Shown: positions 21,701 to 30,616, counted from the first letter of the stretch. The stretch: DNA of 64,000 nt from Burkholderiales bacterium 70-64 (GCA_001898645.1 MKUQ01000046.1:1-64000); one strand, 5' to 3'. Program-made: numbers and translations. Notes: generated from the sequence alone by a model not told the origin.

Positions 21701-21828
21701 ACCGTCGGCGGAGCGATCTCGGGGTACTGCGCCACCGGCAGCACGCGCGAGGCGATCAGCCCGGCGAGCACCAGCACGATCGAGAGCACCGCCGCGAAGA
21801 TCGGGCGATCGATGAAGAAGCGCGACAT
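18703..21828 (-). CDS. RND multidrug efflux transporter, HAE1 (AcrB/MexB) family
   Basis: A 1041-residue inner-membrane proton antiporter that exports hydrophobic compounds. It starts MSRFFIDRPIFAAVLSIVL, the family signature. Transmembrane segment 4 carries the proton-relay Asp pair in IGIVVDDAIVVLEN (about 400-413), and segment 10 has the matching Lys in AAKNAILIVEFA (about 931). The two large periplasmic loops have normal length. It lies between adaptor and channel genes with 16 and -4 bases spacing. Control is probably by the divergent TetR regulator. Substrates cannot be read from sequence. Confidence 0.96.
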   Translation of the reverse strand: MSRFFIDRPIFAAVLSIVLVLAGLIASRVLPVAQYPEIAPPTVTITATYPGASAETLAKTVAAPIEEQLSGVEGLLYFSSSSSSSGTMTITGTFEVGTNVDQATFNVNNRVQLALPRLPDEVRRTGVTVQKRSNDILLVVALSSPDGRFDTLYLSNYASLNMVDELKRVPGVADVTIFGARDYSMRIWLDPGRMAQLGVTASDVAAAVRAQNAQYAAGKIGAEPALPGQSLVYTVTAQGRLVEPEQFGEIVVRAGGPAGVLRLKDVARIELGAQSYDAFNTLDGKPTIGTAVFLQSGANALDVAQAVKARMDELKKGFPEGLDYVVPFDTTRFVESSIGEVVKTIMEAAALVILVVFVFLQTARATFIPMIAVPVSLIGTFAGLWLFGFSINTLTLFAMVLAIGIVVDDAIVVLENVERLMREQKMSARDAAIEAMREVSGAIVAIVLVLCAVFVPVAFLGGIAGQLYKQFAVTVAIAVVLSGFVALTLTPALCALMLRPGDHESKLFRPFNAGFAALTRLFLSAVNLTLARRVLALLVFAGVLVLLGVLFTRIPGSFVPSEDQGYVIGSVILPDGATLERTGKAGAQLRKMLADHPAIEHMFVVNGFDLIGGGNKTNAATIFVPLKDWSQRTHSAAEVKGDIFARGMALSDGMALAFNPPAIRGLGSAGGFEVYVQGRSDPDPMRLQQVVQAFVGELSANPRLQGVETFFRPTVPQLRVEVDREKALSLGVPVQDVFDALQSTMGTLYVNDFNKFGRTYRVQVQADAPHRARPEDLGNVFVRSATTGEMIPLKAFIATRSTVGPEQLERFNGYVAAKVLGAGTPGVSSAEAIRTVEEVARATLPSGYGIAWTGQAYQEKRAGSASVFAFGFAIVMVYLILAALYERWGLPVAVLLAVPFAIAGALGFVFLRGMENDIYFQIGLVVLIGLAAKNAILIVEFAQQGFLAGMTPVDAALQAARLRFRPIVMTSLAFVLGVLPLVLASGAGAAARRSMGTGVFGGMIVATFVATIFVPMFFALTARRRRPHGAPEAAPVREELP

Positions 21829-21844
21829 GGGGCGGCCCCGCGGC

Positions 21845-23086
21845 TCAGCGGGTGGCGCCGCTGCCGCCGGCCGAAGCGGCCGGGGCGGCTGGAGCGGCCG
21901 GGGATGCTGCGGCGGCTCGGTCGGCTTGGGCGGCTGGGACGGTGCCGGCGGCGGGCTCGGGCACCTTGGGCTGCACCGTCACGCCCGGATGCAGCCGGAT
22001 CAGGTTGTCGATGACCACGCGCTCGCCCGCCTGCAGGCCCGAGCGCACCACCCAGTCGGACCCGACCCAGCTGCCGGTCTCCACCGGCCGCATCACCGCC
22101 TGGTTCGAGGCGTCGACGACCCACACGAAGCGGCCGCGATCGTTCTGCTGCACGGCCGACTGGGGCACCACCAGGGCGTCGCGCTGGCCGATCTCGACGC
22201 GCGCCTTCACGTACTGGCCGGGCAGCAAGGCCAGCGAGGGGTTGGCGAACTCGGCCCGCAGCTGCACGGTGCCCAGGCGCGTGTCGACCGTCGAGCCGGT
22301 GAAGTTCAGCCGGCCGCTGCGCCCGTAGGCCGTGCCGTCGGGCAGCGTCAGGCCGACCGTGGCGGCGCGTTCGCCGGCCCCGCGCAGCTGTGCGTACTCG
22401 GGTTCCGAGAGCGAGAACCTGACCCAGATCGGATCGGTGCGCGTGAGCGTGGTGAGCAGGCTGCTCTCCCCGCCGGCCGTGACCAGGCTGCCCTCGGAGC
22501 GCAGCGCCCGCCCGGTGATGCCGGCGATCGGCGCATCCACGGTGGTGTAGGAAAGATTGAGCTCGGCCTCGCGCACCCGCGCCCGGGCCGCCAGCAGCGA
22601 CGCCTCCAGCTGCTGGCGGTTGGCGAGCGCGTCGTCGTGCTCGCGCTGGCTGATGGCACGCTCGGCCAGCAGCTTCTCCAGCCGGTCCGCCTCGAGCCGG
22701 GCGCGGTCGAGCTTTGCCTGCGTCTCGGCGAGCGCCGCGCGCGCCTGCGCCAGGGCGATCTCGAAGGGCGCGCGGTCGATCCGGTACATCGGTTCGCCGG
22801 CGCGGATCGGCTCGCCCTCGCGAAACAGCTGCCGCTCCAGGATGCCGGAGACGCGCGCGCGCACCTCCACCTCGCGCGAGCCCTCGGTGCGGGCCACCGC
22901 CTCGAGCACGATGGGCACCCGGCGCGGCTGCAATTCCATCACCGTGACCGGCAGCGCATGGGCGGCGGCCGCTGCTGCGCCATTGGCCGCGGGAACGGCG
23001 CGGTCGCAGCCGGCCAGCGCCAGCACGAGCGCGGCCGCTGGCGCGGCGAGCAGGCAGGCACGCGCACGAAACGGGGAGTCGGGCAT
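21845..23086 (-). CDS. RND efflux periplasmic adaptor (membrane fusion protein)
   Basis: A 413-residue AcrA/MexA-type adaptor linking pump and channel. A lipoprotein signal with lipobox LAGC puts Cys at about residue 27. The lipoyl half-motif is RVSGILERQLFREGEPI, followed by a helical hairpin (about 105-170, Ala/Glu/Arg-rich), the second half VDAPIAGITGRALRSEGSLV, a beta-barrel and a membrane-proximal domain. The C-terminal 35 residues are an unusual Ala/Pro-rich tail. ATG 23086 is the first gene of the operon, 75 bases from tetR. Confidence 0.93.
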   Translation of the reverse strand: MPDSPFRARACLLAAPAAALVLALAGCDRAVPAANGAAAAAAHALPVTVMELQPRRVPIVLEAVARTEGSREVEVRARVSGILERQLFREGEPIRAGEPMYRIDRAPFEIALAQARAALAETQAKLDRARLEADRLEKLLAERAISQREHDDALANRQQLEASLLAARARVREAELNLSYTTVDAPIAGITGRALRSEGSLVTAGGESSLLTTLTRTDPIWVRFSLSEPEYAQLRGAGERAATVGLTLPDGTAYGRSGRLNFTGSTVDTRLGTVQLRAEFANPSLALLPGQYVKARVEIGQRDALVVPQSAVQQNDRGRFVWVVDASNQAVMRPVETGSWVGSDWVVRSGLQAGERVVIDNLIRLHPGVTVQPKVPEPAAGTVPAAQADRAAAASPAAPAAPAASAGGSGATR

Positions 23087-23128
23087 TGGGGAGTTCGCGG
23101 TCGAACGGTTGGACAGGGCAACAAGTAT

Positions 23129-23152
23129 TATATACATTCCAAAATGTATGTA
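23129..23152. promoter_or_regulatory. AcrR-like operator between efflux operon and tetR
   Basis: A 24-bp inverted repeat with arms TATATACATT (23129-23138) and AATGTATGTA (23143-23152) around CCAA. It has the same 10-4-10 layout and nearly the same arms as the E. coli AcrR operator. It overlaps the likely promoter (TTGGAC at 23109) and lies 10 bases before the tetR start, so it can control both directions. Confidence 0.8.
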
Positions 23153-23161
23153 AACTGAGGC

Positions 23162-23785
23162 ATGGCTCGTCGCACCAAGGAAGAGTCGGCCCGCACCCGT
23201 GAACGCCTCATCGCGGCGGCGCGCGAGGCATTCGAGCGCCACGGATACGCCGGCGCCACCCTCGAGCAGATCGCGCGCACAGCCGGGCTCACGCGGGGTG
23301 CGCTCTATTTCCACTTCCCCGACAAGGCGGCGCTGCTGCGCGCGATGCGCGAGCAGGTCGACCTGCCCCTGATCGACCGCGTCGGCCTGGAGCTGCCTGC
23401 CGAGGCCGGCGTCGATGCGCTGGCGGCGATCGAGCGCTTCATGCTCGCGGTGGTGACGGCGATCGAGCAATGCGAGACGATCCGGGGCACCCTGCAGATC
23501 CTGTTCTTCCACTGCGAGTACGTCGACGCGCTGGAGCCCGAGCTGGCGCTGCGCCACCGCCGGCACGCCGAGCTGTGCGAGCGGCTGCGCGAAGCCTACC
23601 GGCGTGCCGCCGCCGAAGGCCTGCTGCGGTCGCAGGTGGATCCCGGCCTGGCCGCGCTGGAGAGCGCCGCCTTTCTCTCCGGCCTGGTGCGCATGTGGCT
23701 GCTGGACCGTCGCGGGGAGCTGGTCGGCCCGAACCTCGCCGCCCTGATCCACGCGCACGTCGAGTCGCGCCGCGCCGCCGCATAG
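23162..23785 (+). CDS. TetR/AcrR-family repressor of the efflux operon
   Basis: A 207-residue regulator. The N-terminal helix-turn-helix (about 8-55) reads RERLIAAAREAFERHGYAGA, then LEQIARTAGLTRGALYFHFP, very close to AcrR/TtgR. The C-terminal ligand domain resembles AcrR (TetR_C_2), with NHS-like YLFFHCEYVD-type residues around 110-125. It is divergent from the adaptor gene, with the AcrR-like operator between. It probably represses both itself and the pump until a drug or bile-like ligand binds. Confidence 0.93.
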   Translation: MARRTKEESARTRERLIAAAREAFERHGYAGATLEQIARTAGLTRGALYFHFPDKAALLRAMREQVDLPLIDRVGLELPAEAGVDALAAIERFMLAVVTAIEQCETIRGTLQILFFHCEYVDALEPELALRHRRHAELCERLREAYRRAAAEGLLRSQVDPGLAALESAAFLSGLVRMWLLDRRGELVGPNLAALIHAHVESRRAAA

Positions 23786-23797
23786 AGGCATCGCGGC

Positions 23798-23817
23798 CGC
23801 CCGCGCCGCGGCGGGCG
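23798..23817. terminator. GC hairpin between convergent tetR and ppa
   Basis: CGCCCGC (23798-23804) and GCGGGCG (23811-23817) enclose six bases in the 53-base gap between the two converging genes. No U-run follows. It may act as a bidirectional terminator. Confidence 0.35.
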
Positions 23818-23838
23818 CACGCCTCAGAGGTCGCGCGT

Positions 23839-24387
23839 TCAGAACCTCGGCTTGGGCGCGGCGGCCTGGTAGCGGGCCACCCCTTCCATGATCTCGCGCT
23901 CGGCATCGCCGGGCTCGCCCCAGCCGAGCACCTTCACCCACTTGCCGGGCTCGAGATCCTTGTAGTGCTCGAAGAAGTGCTGGATCATCGCCAGCCGTTC
24001 CGGGGCGATGTCGCCGGCCTTCTTCCAGTGCTTGTAGATCGGCAGGATGCGGTCGATCGGCACGGCCAGGAGCTTGGCGTCGATGCCCGCCTCGTCCTCC
24101 ATGCGCAGCATCCCCAGCGCACGGCAGCGCACCACCGCGCCCGCCGTGACCGCGAACGGGGTGATCACCAGCACGTCGACGGGGTCGCCGTCGCCGGCGA
24201 TGGTGTGCGGGATGTAGCCGTAATTGCACGGATAGTGCATCGCGGTCATCATGAAGCGATCGACGAACAGCGCGCCCGTCTCCTCGTCGACCTCGTACTT
24301 GATCGGGTCGGCGTTCATCGGGATCTCGATGATGACGTTGAATTCGTCGGGCAGGCGGCTGCCCGTGTCGACGCGATCGAGGTTCAT
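23839..24387 (-). CDS. ppa: Inorganic pyrophosphatase (family I)
   Basis: A 182-residue soluble enzyme that hydrolyses pyrophosphate from biosynthetic reactions. The family signature DGDPVDVLV (about 66-74) supplies Mg-binding Asp residues. Upstream lie FNVIIEIPMNADPIKYEVDE and HYPCNYGYIPHT, and the C-terminal part contains FFEHYKDLEPGKWVKV. It ends ...PKPRF, normal length. It is the last gene after hemCDXY in the same direction, 151 bases from the hemY stop. Confidence 0.96.
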   Translation of the reverse strand: MNLDRVDTGSRLPDEFNVIIEIPMNADPIKYEVDEETGALFVDRFMMTAMHYPCNYGYIPHTIAGDGDPVDVLVITPFAVTAGAVVRCRALGMLRMEDEAGIDAKLLAVPIDRILPIYKHWKKAGDIAPERLAMIQHFFEHYKDLEPGKWVKVLGWGEPGDAEREIMEGVARYQAAAPKPRF

Positions 24388-24538
24388 GGCAGGACTGCCC
24401 CCGGAAGATGCGGCCGATTCTATCGGAGTCGGCCGCCCGGCGCGGCGCCGGTGCGCACGCGGTCGGTGCGCAAGCGGCGGCTCGCGAGCGGCGGCGCGCG
24501 AGTAATCGGAGTGCGAACGATCGGGGCGCGGACGCGCC

Positions 24539-25705
24539 CTATGGTGCCAGCGCCGCCAGGCGATACTGCGCCTGCGCGTCCTCGGCGCGTCCGAGCCGCT
24601 CGTAGAGCTGCGCCAGCAGCAGGTGAGATTGGCGCCCGGGAGCAGCCCGCTCGGCGAGCACCAGGAACTCCTCGGCCTTGCCCCACAGCCCCTCGGCCGC
24701 GCACAGGCGCCCGAGCGTCATCAGCAGCACGGGGCTGTCGCCGTAGCGCACGCGCCATCGTTCGGCGTGGCGCAGCCGTTCGCGCGCGCCCACCCCGTCG
24801 AGCGCCCCGTACAGCGCCAGCAGCGGTTCGGCCATGCGCTCGTCGAGCGCCTGCTCGACGATGCGCGCCGCCTGCTCGGGCCGCCCGGCCGCCGCGAACG
24901 CGTGCGCGGCCGCTTCGGCGATCTCGTCGATCGCGCGATCGGCGAGCGACAGCGAAGCGTACAGCTGCTGCACCGAGAGCAGGTCGTCGCCGCATGCGGC
25001 GAACAGCGCCCGGTAGGCGCGGATCTTCAGGCCGCGGATCGCTGCCGGATGCAGGGCGTCGCGCTTCTCGAGCTGGCGCAGCACCTGCAGCAGCGCGTCC
25101 CAGCTCTCCGCCTGCTCGTGGGCGCGCAGCGCGATGCGCAGCGCATGGATGTGCCGCGGGCCGCCCGAGCGCAGCGTTTCGATGGCCGCGACGGCGTCGG
25201 CGGGGCGGTGATCCTCGACCGCGAGCTCGGCGCTGGTCATGAGCGTCGCGTTGGCCGAACCCGCCTCGTCGCGCGCCGCATCGAGCCAGCGGTCGCGGCG
25301 CTCGCTCTCGCGCATGCGGTGCGCGGCGCGCGCGGCCACCAGCGAGGCCACGCCGGCCAGCGAGGAATCACCCAGGGCGCCCTGCGCGAGACGCTCGGCA
25401 CGCCCGAAACGCCCTTCGAACAGGGCCAGCAGGCCGTCGCGCAGGCCGGCCGTGGCCGTCTCGCGCCGCCGCCGCTCGCGGTAGTCGCGCACCCGCGCGG
25501 GCAGGTTCAGCGCGTTCGACAGCGCCAGCAGCACCAGGTGCACCAGCACGAAGGCGACCACCAGCAGCAGCACCGCCAGGTTGACCGACACGTCGACGCG
25601 ATACGGCGGCCAAAGCACCGCGACATTGCCGTTGTTGAAGCGCATCAGCATGCCCAGCCCGACCGCGGCCGAGACGATCAGCAGGCTCCAGATCAGCCGT
25701 CTCAT
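24539..25705 (-). CDS. hemY: HemY-type membrane TPR protein
   Basis: A 388-residue protein with two N-terminal membrane segments (about 5-20 and 40-63), the second followed by a positively charged stretch (RVRDYRERRRRE). The rest is helical with tetratricopeptide-like repeats (RSHLLLAQLYERLGRAEDAQ pattern near the end). Proteobacterial HemY of this type is not the protoporphyrinogen oxidase; its role in heme synthesis is unclear, perhaps a scaffold. ATG 25705 overlaps the hemX stop. Order hemC-hemD-hemX-hemY is conserved. Confidence 0.88.
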   Translation of the reverse strand: MRRLIWSLLIVSAAVGLGMLMRFNNGNVAVLWPPYRVDVSVNLAVLLLVVAFVLVHLVLLALSNALNLPARVRDYRERRRRETATAGLRDGLLALFEGRFGRAERLAQGALGDSSLAGVASLVAARAAHRMRESERRDRWLDAARDEAGSANATLMTSAELAVEDHRPADAVAAIETLRSGGPRHIHALRIALRAHEQAESWDALLQVLRQLEKRDALHPAAIRGLKIRAYRALFAACGDDLLSVQQLYASLSLADRAIDEIAEAAAHAFAAAGRPEQAARIVEQALDERMAEPLLALYGALDGVGARERLRHAERWRVRYGDSPVLLMTLGRLCAAEGLWGKAEEFLVLAERAAPGRQSHLLLAQLYERLGRAEDAQAQYRLAALAP

Positions 25706-26898
25706 CGGGTCGTTGGCGGAGTGTCGCGCGCGCTGCGCGCGGCGCGCACCGCGGCGAGGCTGTCGGCCAGCGTGGGCGGCTCGAGAGCGAGCTTCGCCCC
25801 ACGCATCTGGTCGAGCTGGGCAAGCGCGTCGGCCACCAGCCGCTGCTCGGGATCGAAGTACTTGCGCAGCCACGCCACGGCGCGCCCGACGTCGCCGTGG
25901 AACAGCGCGTCGTTGCGCATGAGCAGCGACAGCCGTGCGTTGAGCAGCAGCAGGCGCAGGTTCTCGCGCAGGAAGTAGGCCTGCTCGGGCGCCAGCAGCG
26001 CCGCCTCGGGCGCATCGATGCGGCGCACCCGGAACAGCTGCTGCAGCTCGTCGCGCAGCGCACTCAGCCCTGCGGCGGCCGCATCGCCGGCGCGTGTCGC
26101 CGCGGCGGCGCCGCGGCCGGTTGCCGCCTCTTCGCGGCCGGCCCCCTCGCCCTTGCGCGGAGCACCTGCCGGCACCTGCGCCGCGCGCCGCGGCGCCGCC
26201 GCGGCGGCCGGCGCGCGCACCGTGGCGAGCAGGCCGAGCTGGTCCGCGGTCGCCAGCACGCCGTCCAGGCGCTGCGCCAGGGCGCCGACGTCGGCGACCG
26301 GCCACGCCTTGACCCGCTCGATGTCGGCGGCCAGCGCACGGCGCACTCCACCCAGCGAGGGGTCGTCCTGCCGGGCCAGCCGCGCATCGATGCCCTGCAG
26401 CGCCCGCAGGGTCGCCTGCGGATTGCTGCCCAGCGCCAGCTGCTGCGCAGCCAGCGCCAGCGCCGATTCGGTCTCGGCCAGCATCACGTCGACGGAGTCG
26501 TCGGCGAGGTTGCGATAGAGCTTCTCGACCTGCGCCTGCAGGCCGGCGGCCTCGAGCACCTTGCTCTCGAGCACCGCGATGCGGTTGCGCGAATCGCGCA
26601 GCTCGTCCCTGGCCTGCCCGAGCTCGGTGTCCAGCCGCAGCTGGTGCTGGTCGAGCGCCTGCAGCCTGCGCGCCGCCTCGCTCTCCAGCCCGGCAAGCCG
26701 CGGCCAGGTGAACGCCGCGGCGGCCAGGGCGACGGCCAGCGCGGCCCAGGCGACCAGGCTCTGCAGCGCAGGCCCGGACGGTGGCGACGGCGGGCGCTGC
26801 GCCGGCCCGGGCGCCGTGCCCGGAGGCGGCGGCGCCTCGGGAGCCGGGGCGGCGGACTGCGGTGCTGACTCGGGGGGGCCCTTCTCCGGCTCGCTCAC
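25702..26898 (-). CDS. hemX: HemX (uroporphyrinogen-III C-methyltransferase-like membrane protein)
   Basis: A 398-residue protein. The N-terminal 45 residues are Pro/Ala-rich and acidic (cytoplasmic). One membrane segment follows (about 47-66, LVAWAALAVALAAAAFTWP), then a long coiled coil (about 70-130) and an Ala-rich, variable middle. Despite the historical name it lacks methyltransferase motifs. It probably scaffolds heme-synthesis enzymes at the membrane. The start is GTG 26898, sharing one base with the hemD stop. Confidence 0.87.
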   Translation of the reverse strand: MSEPEKGPPESAPQSAAPAPEAPPPPGTAPGPAQRPPSPPSGPALQSLVAWAALAVALAAAAFTWPRLAGLESEAARRLQALDQHQLRLDTELGQARDELRDSRNRIAVLESKVLEAAGLQAQVEKLYRNLADDSVDVMLAETESALALAAQQLALGSNPQATLRALQGIDARLARQDDPSLGGVRRALAADIERVKAWPVADVGALAQRLDGVLATADQLGLLATVRAPAAAAAPRRAAQVPAGAPRKGEGAGREEAATGRGAAAATRAGDAAAAGLSALRDELQQLFRVRRIDAPEAALLAPEQAYFLRENLRLLLLNARLSLLMRNDALFHGDVGRAVAWLRKYFDPEQRLVADALAQLDQMRGAKLALEPPTLADSLAAVRAARSARDTPPTTR

Positions 26899-27677
26899 TA
26901 TGGCTGCTGCTCGATGGAACGGGGCGATTCTAACGCGCTCGCCAGGGCGGTTTCACCGGGCTCGATGAGGCGTACGTCGGTCCAGCCCGCGCGCTGCAGG
27001 GCGGCCTCGATGCGCGGGTGGATCGCCAGCGCCGGGACGCGGCGCGCTGCCGCCGACAGGCCGCAGCGCGCGAGCAGCGCGTCGAGCCGCCCGACCGCCT
27101 CGACCTGGGTGAGCACGAAGACCGGCACCGGCGTGCCGCCCAGCAGCACGGCGAGCGCTTCGAGTGCCTCGGCGGGCGGCTCCACGGGCTGGCGGCAGTA
27201 CAGCTCGCAGGTGCGCACGTCGGCGCCGCCGGCGCGCAGGCGGGCGATCCAGTCCTCGCTGCCGCCCTCGCCGCGCAGCACCAGCACGCTCAGCCCGCGC
27301 GGCGCGCGCAGGGGCGCCATGGCGATCAGCGCTTCGGCGTCGTAGTGCGGACCCGGCGGGCGCAGCACGCGCGCGGGATCGACCGGCAGGCCGTGCTCGA
27401 CGATGGCCTGCGCGCTGCCGGGGCCGATCACCGCCACGCCGCCCGCGGCCGGCCAGCGCACGCCGGGCAGGCGCGCGGCCGCCGCCACCGCTGCCGGGCT
27501 CACCAGCACGATCCAGTCGTAGCGCGACAGGTCGGACATCGCCGCGCGTACCGCGTCGTCGTGGCGCTCGACGATGCGCGACAGCGGCAGTGCGAGCGGC
27601 CGGTGGCCGAGCGCGCGCAGCCGCTCGGCGATGCCCTCGACCCGCGGCGCGGGCTGCGTCAGGACGACACTAGCCAT
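26898..27677 (-). CDS. hemD: Uroporphyrinogen-III synthase
   Basis: A 259-residue enzyme that cyclises hydroxymethylbilane with inversion of ring D. The family is poorly conserved. Visible marks are the N-terminal [17 protein letters not shown], an interdomain region [14 protein letters not shown], and [12 protein letters not shown] (phosphate-like binding loop), followed by the second domain with [20 protein letters not shown]. Position directly after hemC (19-base overlap) and before hemX makes the call secure. Confidence 0.93.
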   Translation of the reverse strand: MASVVLTQPAPRVEGIAERLRALGHRPLALPLSRIVERHDDAVRAAMSDLSRYDWIVLVSPAAVAAAARLPGVRWPAAGGVAVIGPGSAQAIVEHGLPVDPARVLRPPGPHYDAEALIAMAPLRAPRGLSVLVLRGEGGSEDWIARLRAGGADVRTCELYCRQPVEPPAEALEALAVLLGGTPVPVFVLTQVEAVGRLDALLARCGLSAAARRVPALAIHPRIEAALQRAGWTDVRLIEPGETALASALESPRSIEQQP

Positions 27678-28621
27678 CGATCGGCGCCTTGCGCGCGCAG
27701 CGCCTGCGCGGCCTGCTCGCCCAGGCCGGCGGCCGCGGCGAGGTCGGCCTGCGGCGTCTCGACGACGGCCTCGGCCAGGCCGCTGCCGTCCTCGGCGGCG
27801 ACGCGCGCGATCAGCTTCAGGCCGCCCTCCGGGGTGGTGACGCACCACGCGGCCAGCGGCACCCGGCAGCTGCCTCCGAGCAGGCGCGACACCGTACGCT
27901 CGGCGTGCACCTCGACGGCGGTGCGCCGGTCGGCCAGGGGCGCCAGCCACCGCTCGAGGTCGGCGCGCCCGGCCAGCGTCTCGATCGCCAGCGCGCCCTG
28001 CCCGGCCGCCGGCAGGCTCAGGCTGGGCGGCACGATGGCGCGGATGCGTGCGGCATACCCGAGACGCTTCAGGCCGGCCGCCGCCAGGAGGATGGCGTCG
28101 TAGCGTCCTTCGTCCAGGCGCGCCAGCCGCGTATTGACGTTGCCGCGCAGCGGCAGCACCTCCAGCGCAGGAAAGGCGCGGCGGATCTGCGCGGCGCGGC
28201 GCAGGCTCGACGTGCCCACCCGCGCGCCGGGCGGCAGCGCCTCGAGCGAGCCGTAGCGGTTCGAGACGAAGGCGTCGCGCGGATCCTCGCGCGCCATGAT
28301 CGCCGCCAGCGCGAAGGACGCGCCGAGCTCCATCGGCACGTCCTTGAGCGAGTGCACCGCGAGGTCGGCGCGCCCGTCGAGCAGCGCCAGTTCGAGCTCC
28401 TTGACGAACAGCCCCTTGCCGCCGATCTCGTTGAGCGCGCGGTCGAGCACGCGATCGCCCTCGGTGGTCATGCCGAGGATCTCGACCTCGCACGGCGGAT
28501 ACAGCTCGCGCAGGCGCGCCTGCACGTGCTCGGCCTGCCACATCGCGAGGCGGCTCTGGCGCGAGGCGATGACCAGCCGGCTCGGCGGCGCGCCGGCCGC
28601 GGGCGATTGTTCGGTTGCCAT
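27659..28621 (-). CDS. hemC: Porphobilinogen deaminase (hydroxymethylbilane synthase)
   Basis: A 320-residue cytosolic enzyme that polymerises four porphobilinogens. The N-terminal [20 protein letters not shown], substrate loop [11 protein letters not shown] and the dipyrromethane-cofactor Cys in [12 protein letters not shown] (Cys about 248) are all present. The start is ATG 28621. It lies 68 bases after algR in the same direction, as in Pseudomonas (algZ-algR-hemC-hemD). Confidence 0.97.
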   Translation of the reverse strand: MATEQSPAAGAPPSRLVIASRQSRLAMWQAEHVQARLRELYPPCEVEILGMTTEGDRVLDRALNEIGGKGLFVKELELALLDGRADLAVHSLKDVPMELGASFALAAIMAREDPRDAFVSNRYGSLEALPPGARVGTSSLRRAAQIRRAFPALEVLPLRGNVNTRLARLDEGRYDAILLAAAGLKRLGYAARIRAIVPPSLSLPAAGQGALAIETLAGRADLERWLAPLADRRTAVEVHAERTVSRLLGGSCRVPLAAWCVTTPEGGLKLIARVAAEDGSGLAEAVVETPQADLAAAAGLGEQAAQALRAQGADRWLVSS

Positions 28622-28689
28622 GATTCGTTCTTGCGGGAATCGCCGCGCGCCGCGGGGCCGCGGCACGCGGCGTGGCGGCGCGCGCCTTC

Positions 28690-29490
28690 TCAGCTGACCA
28701 GGTTCTTCACCGTCGACCACTGGCGCCGGCTCACCGGCAGCCGCTCGGTGACGTCGCGCAGCACGACCTGCCAGTATGGGTCGCCGCCGTCGACCTCGCC
28801 TTGCGGCATCACCCGCTCGAAGCCGGCGATCGACGGCCGCGCCACCAGCGCGTTGCGGTGGATGCGCACGAAGCGGTCGCTGAACTCCTCTTCCAGAGAG
28901 GTGAGCGACTCCTCGATGAGGAACTCGCGCTCCTTGGTGCGCACCGTGATGTACTTGAGCTCGGCCTTCAGGTACACCACCTGCTCCAGCGGCACCAGGA
29001 TCACGCGGCCGCGCTCGTGCACCGAGAGGTGGCGCCGCCGCGTGTTGGTGGCGCGCGCGAGCTGGTCGATCGCCTGCGCGTGCTCCTGGGGCATGCGCGT
29101 GAGCGCGCGCGCCAGCGCCTGGCGCAGGCGCTCGGCGCGCACCGGCTTGAGCAGGTAGTCGATCGCGCGCACCTCGAAGGCCTCGACGGCGAACTCGTCG
29201 AAGGCCGTGACGAAGATGATCAGCGGCATCGGCCGCGGCGTCTCGCCCGACTGCGCGCGCGCCGAGATGTGGCGCGCCAGCTCGATGCCGGTCATGCCCG
29301 GCATCTGGATGTCGAGCAGCACGATCTGCGGCTGGGCCGCCTCGATCTGCGACAGCGCCTCGGGCGCATTGGGCGCCTCGCCGACGATGCGGTGGGGAAA
29401 CTCGGGCGCGAGATCGGCCAGCAGCTCGCGCAGGCGCGAGCGTGCCACCGGCTCGTCGTCAACGATCAGGATCGAAGGTGCGTCTGACAT
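28690..29490 (-). CDS. algR: LytTR-type response regulator, AlgR-like
   Basis: A 266-residue regulator. The receiver domain (1-120) has acidic DD (11-12) and the phospho-acceptor Asp60 in [12 protein letters not shown]. The C-terminal LytTR DNA-binding domain (about 160-262) includes [17 protein letters not shown] and [10 protein letters not shown]. In pseudomonads AlgR controls alginate, type IV pili and virulence; targets here are unknown. It overlaps the kinase gene by 32 bases and precedes hemC, exactly the pseudomonad order. Confidence 0.9.
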   Translation of the reverse strand: MSDAPSILIVDDEPVARSRLRELLADLAPEFPHRIVGEAPNAPEALSQIEAAQPQIVLLDIQMPGMTGIELARHISARAQSGETPRPMPLIIFVTAFDEFAVEAFEVRAIDYLLKPVRAERLRQALARALTRMPQEHAQAIDQLARATNTRRRHLSVHERGRVILVPLEQVVYLKAELKYITVRTKEREFLIEESLTSLEEEFSDRFVRIHRNALVARPSIAGFERVMPQGEVDGGDPYWQVVLRDVTERLPVSRRQWSTVKNLVS

Positions 29491-30616
29491 CGCGGCGTCT
29501 TCTCTCTTTGCGGTAGGGGAAATGGACGATCACGCGGAACTGCCCGTCGCTGTCGACCGTCTCGAGCTGGCCCTCGACGTCGAAGGTCAGGTCGAGCCGT
29601 TCGCGCACATTCGACAGCGCCATGTGATTGCCGGGGCGCGCCGGCGGCGCATCCGGGAGCGGGTTGGCGATCTCCACGCGTATGCGATCGCCGTTCTTGG
29701 CGATCGCCACGTGGATCTCGCCCGGGAACGAGTTGGGCTCGATGCCGTGATGCACGGCGTTCTCCACCAGCGGCTGCAGCAGCAGCGAGGGCAGCAGCGC
29801 ATCGCCGGGCATGCCGTCGAGATCCCAGCGCACGTTGAGCCGCTCGGCCAGGCGCAGCTTCTCGATGGTGAGGTACTCCTTGCACAGCAGCACCTCGTCG
29901 TCGAGCGGCACCAGCTCGCGGCTGTCCTTCATGAAGACGCGGAACAGGTCGGCGAGGTTCTCCAGCGTACGCTCGGCCTTGCGCGGGTCGCTGCGCATCA
30001 GGCCGAGCACGGTGTTCAGGCTGTTGAAGAGGAAGTGCGGGCGGATGCGCGCCTGCAGCGCCTGCAGCCGCCCCTCGGCCTGCGAGGGCTGCATCGAGAG
30101 CTGGCGCAGGCGCAGGAACTCGATGAAGACGGCGGCGATCGCGGCGGCCAGCAGCACCCGCGCGAGCAGCCAGCCGAGCAGGGCCGGCGTATCGCGCGCC
30201 GCGTCCGCCTCGGGCGCGCTCAGCGCGACGAACACCGTGAGCACGGCCGGCACCCCCAGCCCCAGCGCCCACTGGGCCCAGCGCGGCGCGCCGTTGACGC
30301 TGCGGCGCAACGGGCACAGCAGCAGCAGCGAGCCGGCGGCCACCGCGTCCACGCGCAGTGCCGTCTCGAGCAGCGGCCAATGCGCCGCACCGGCCTGCGA
30401 TGCCAGCCACAGCAGCAGCAGCAGGGCGAGATTCAGCGGCACCAGCACGCGCACGACCGTGCCGAGGTTGCAGCAATCGGGCAGCACCGGCAGATCGGCG
30501 CCGTCGGTGAGGCGGCGGCGGCGCGGCAGGCCCTCCCCGGCCGCGCCCGCCGCGGGAACCCCCGCCAGGCTCGCGGGAGCCGCTGTCTGCGGCACCGTCG
30601 GCCCCGGATCGTTCAT
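29459..30616 (-). CDS. algZ: LytS/AlgZ-type sensor histidine kinase
   Basis: A 385-residue membrane kinase. After a variable Pro/Ala-rich start come four or five membrane segments (about 55-175). The His_kinase domain (PF06580) has the phospho-accepting His in RIRPHFLFNSLNTVLGLM (about 188-205), and the ATPase N-box is LLLQPLVENAVHHGI. This is the unorthodox AlgZ/FimS class rather than HisKA. An early motif LPDCCNLGTVVRVLV resembles AlgZ N-termini. It is divergent from argH with 103 bases between. Confidence 0.88.
   Translation of the reverse strand: MNDPGPTVPQTAAPASLAGVPAAGAAGEGLPRRRRLTDGADLPVLPDCCNLGTVVRVLVPLNLALLLLLWLASQAGAAHWPLLETALRVDAVAAGSLLLLCPLRRSVNGAPRWAQWALGLGVPAVLTVFVALSAPEADAARDTPALLGWLLARVLLAAAIAAVFIEFLRLRQLSMQPSQAEGRLQALQARIRPHFLFNSLNTVLGLMRSDPRKAERTLENLADLFRVFMKDSRELVPLDDEVLLCKEYLTIEKLRLAERLNVRWDLDGMPGDALLPSLLLQPLVENAVHHGIEPNSFPGEIHVAIAKNGDRIRVEIANPLPDAPPARPGNHMALSNVRERLDLTFDVEGQLETVDSDGQFRVIVHFPYRKERRRRDVRRTFDPDR

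Noticed and set aside
18676-22014. Plus-strand frame of over 1100 codons opposite the RND pump
   Set aside because: Produced by high third-position GC of the pump gene; the protein is His/Arg/Asp-rich and has no motif.
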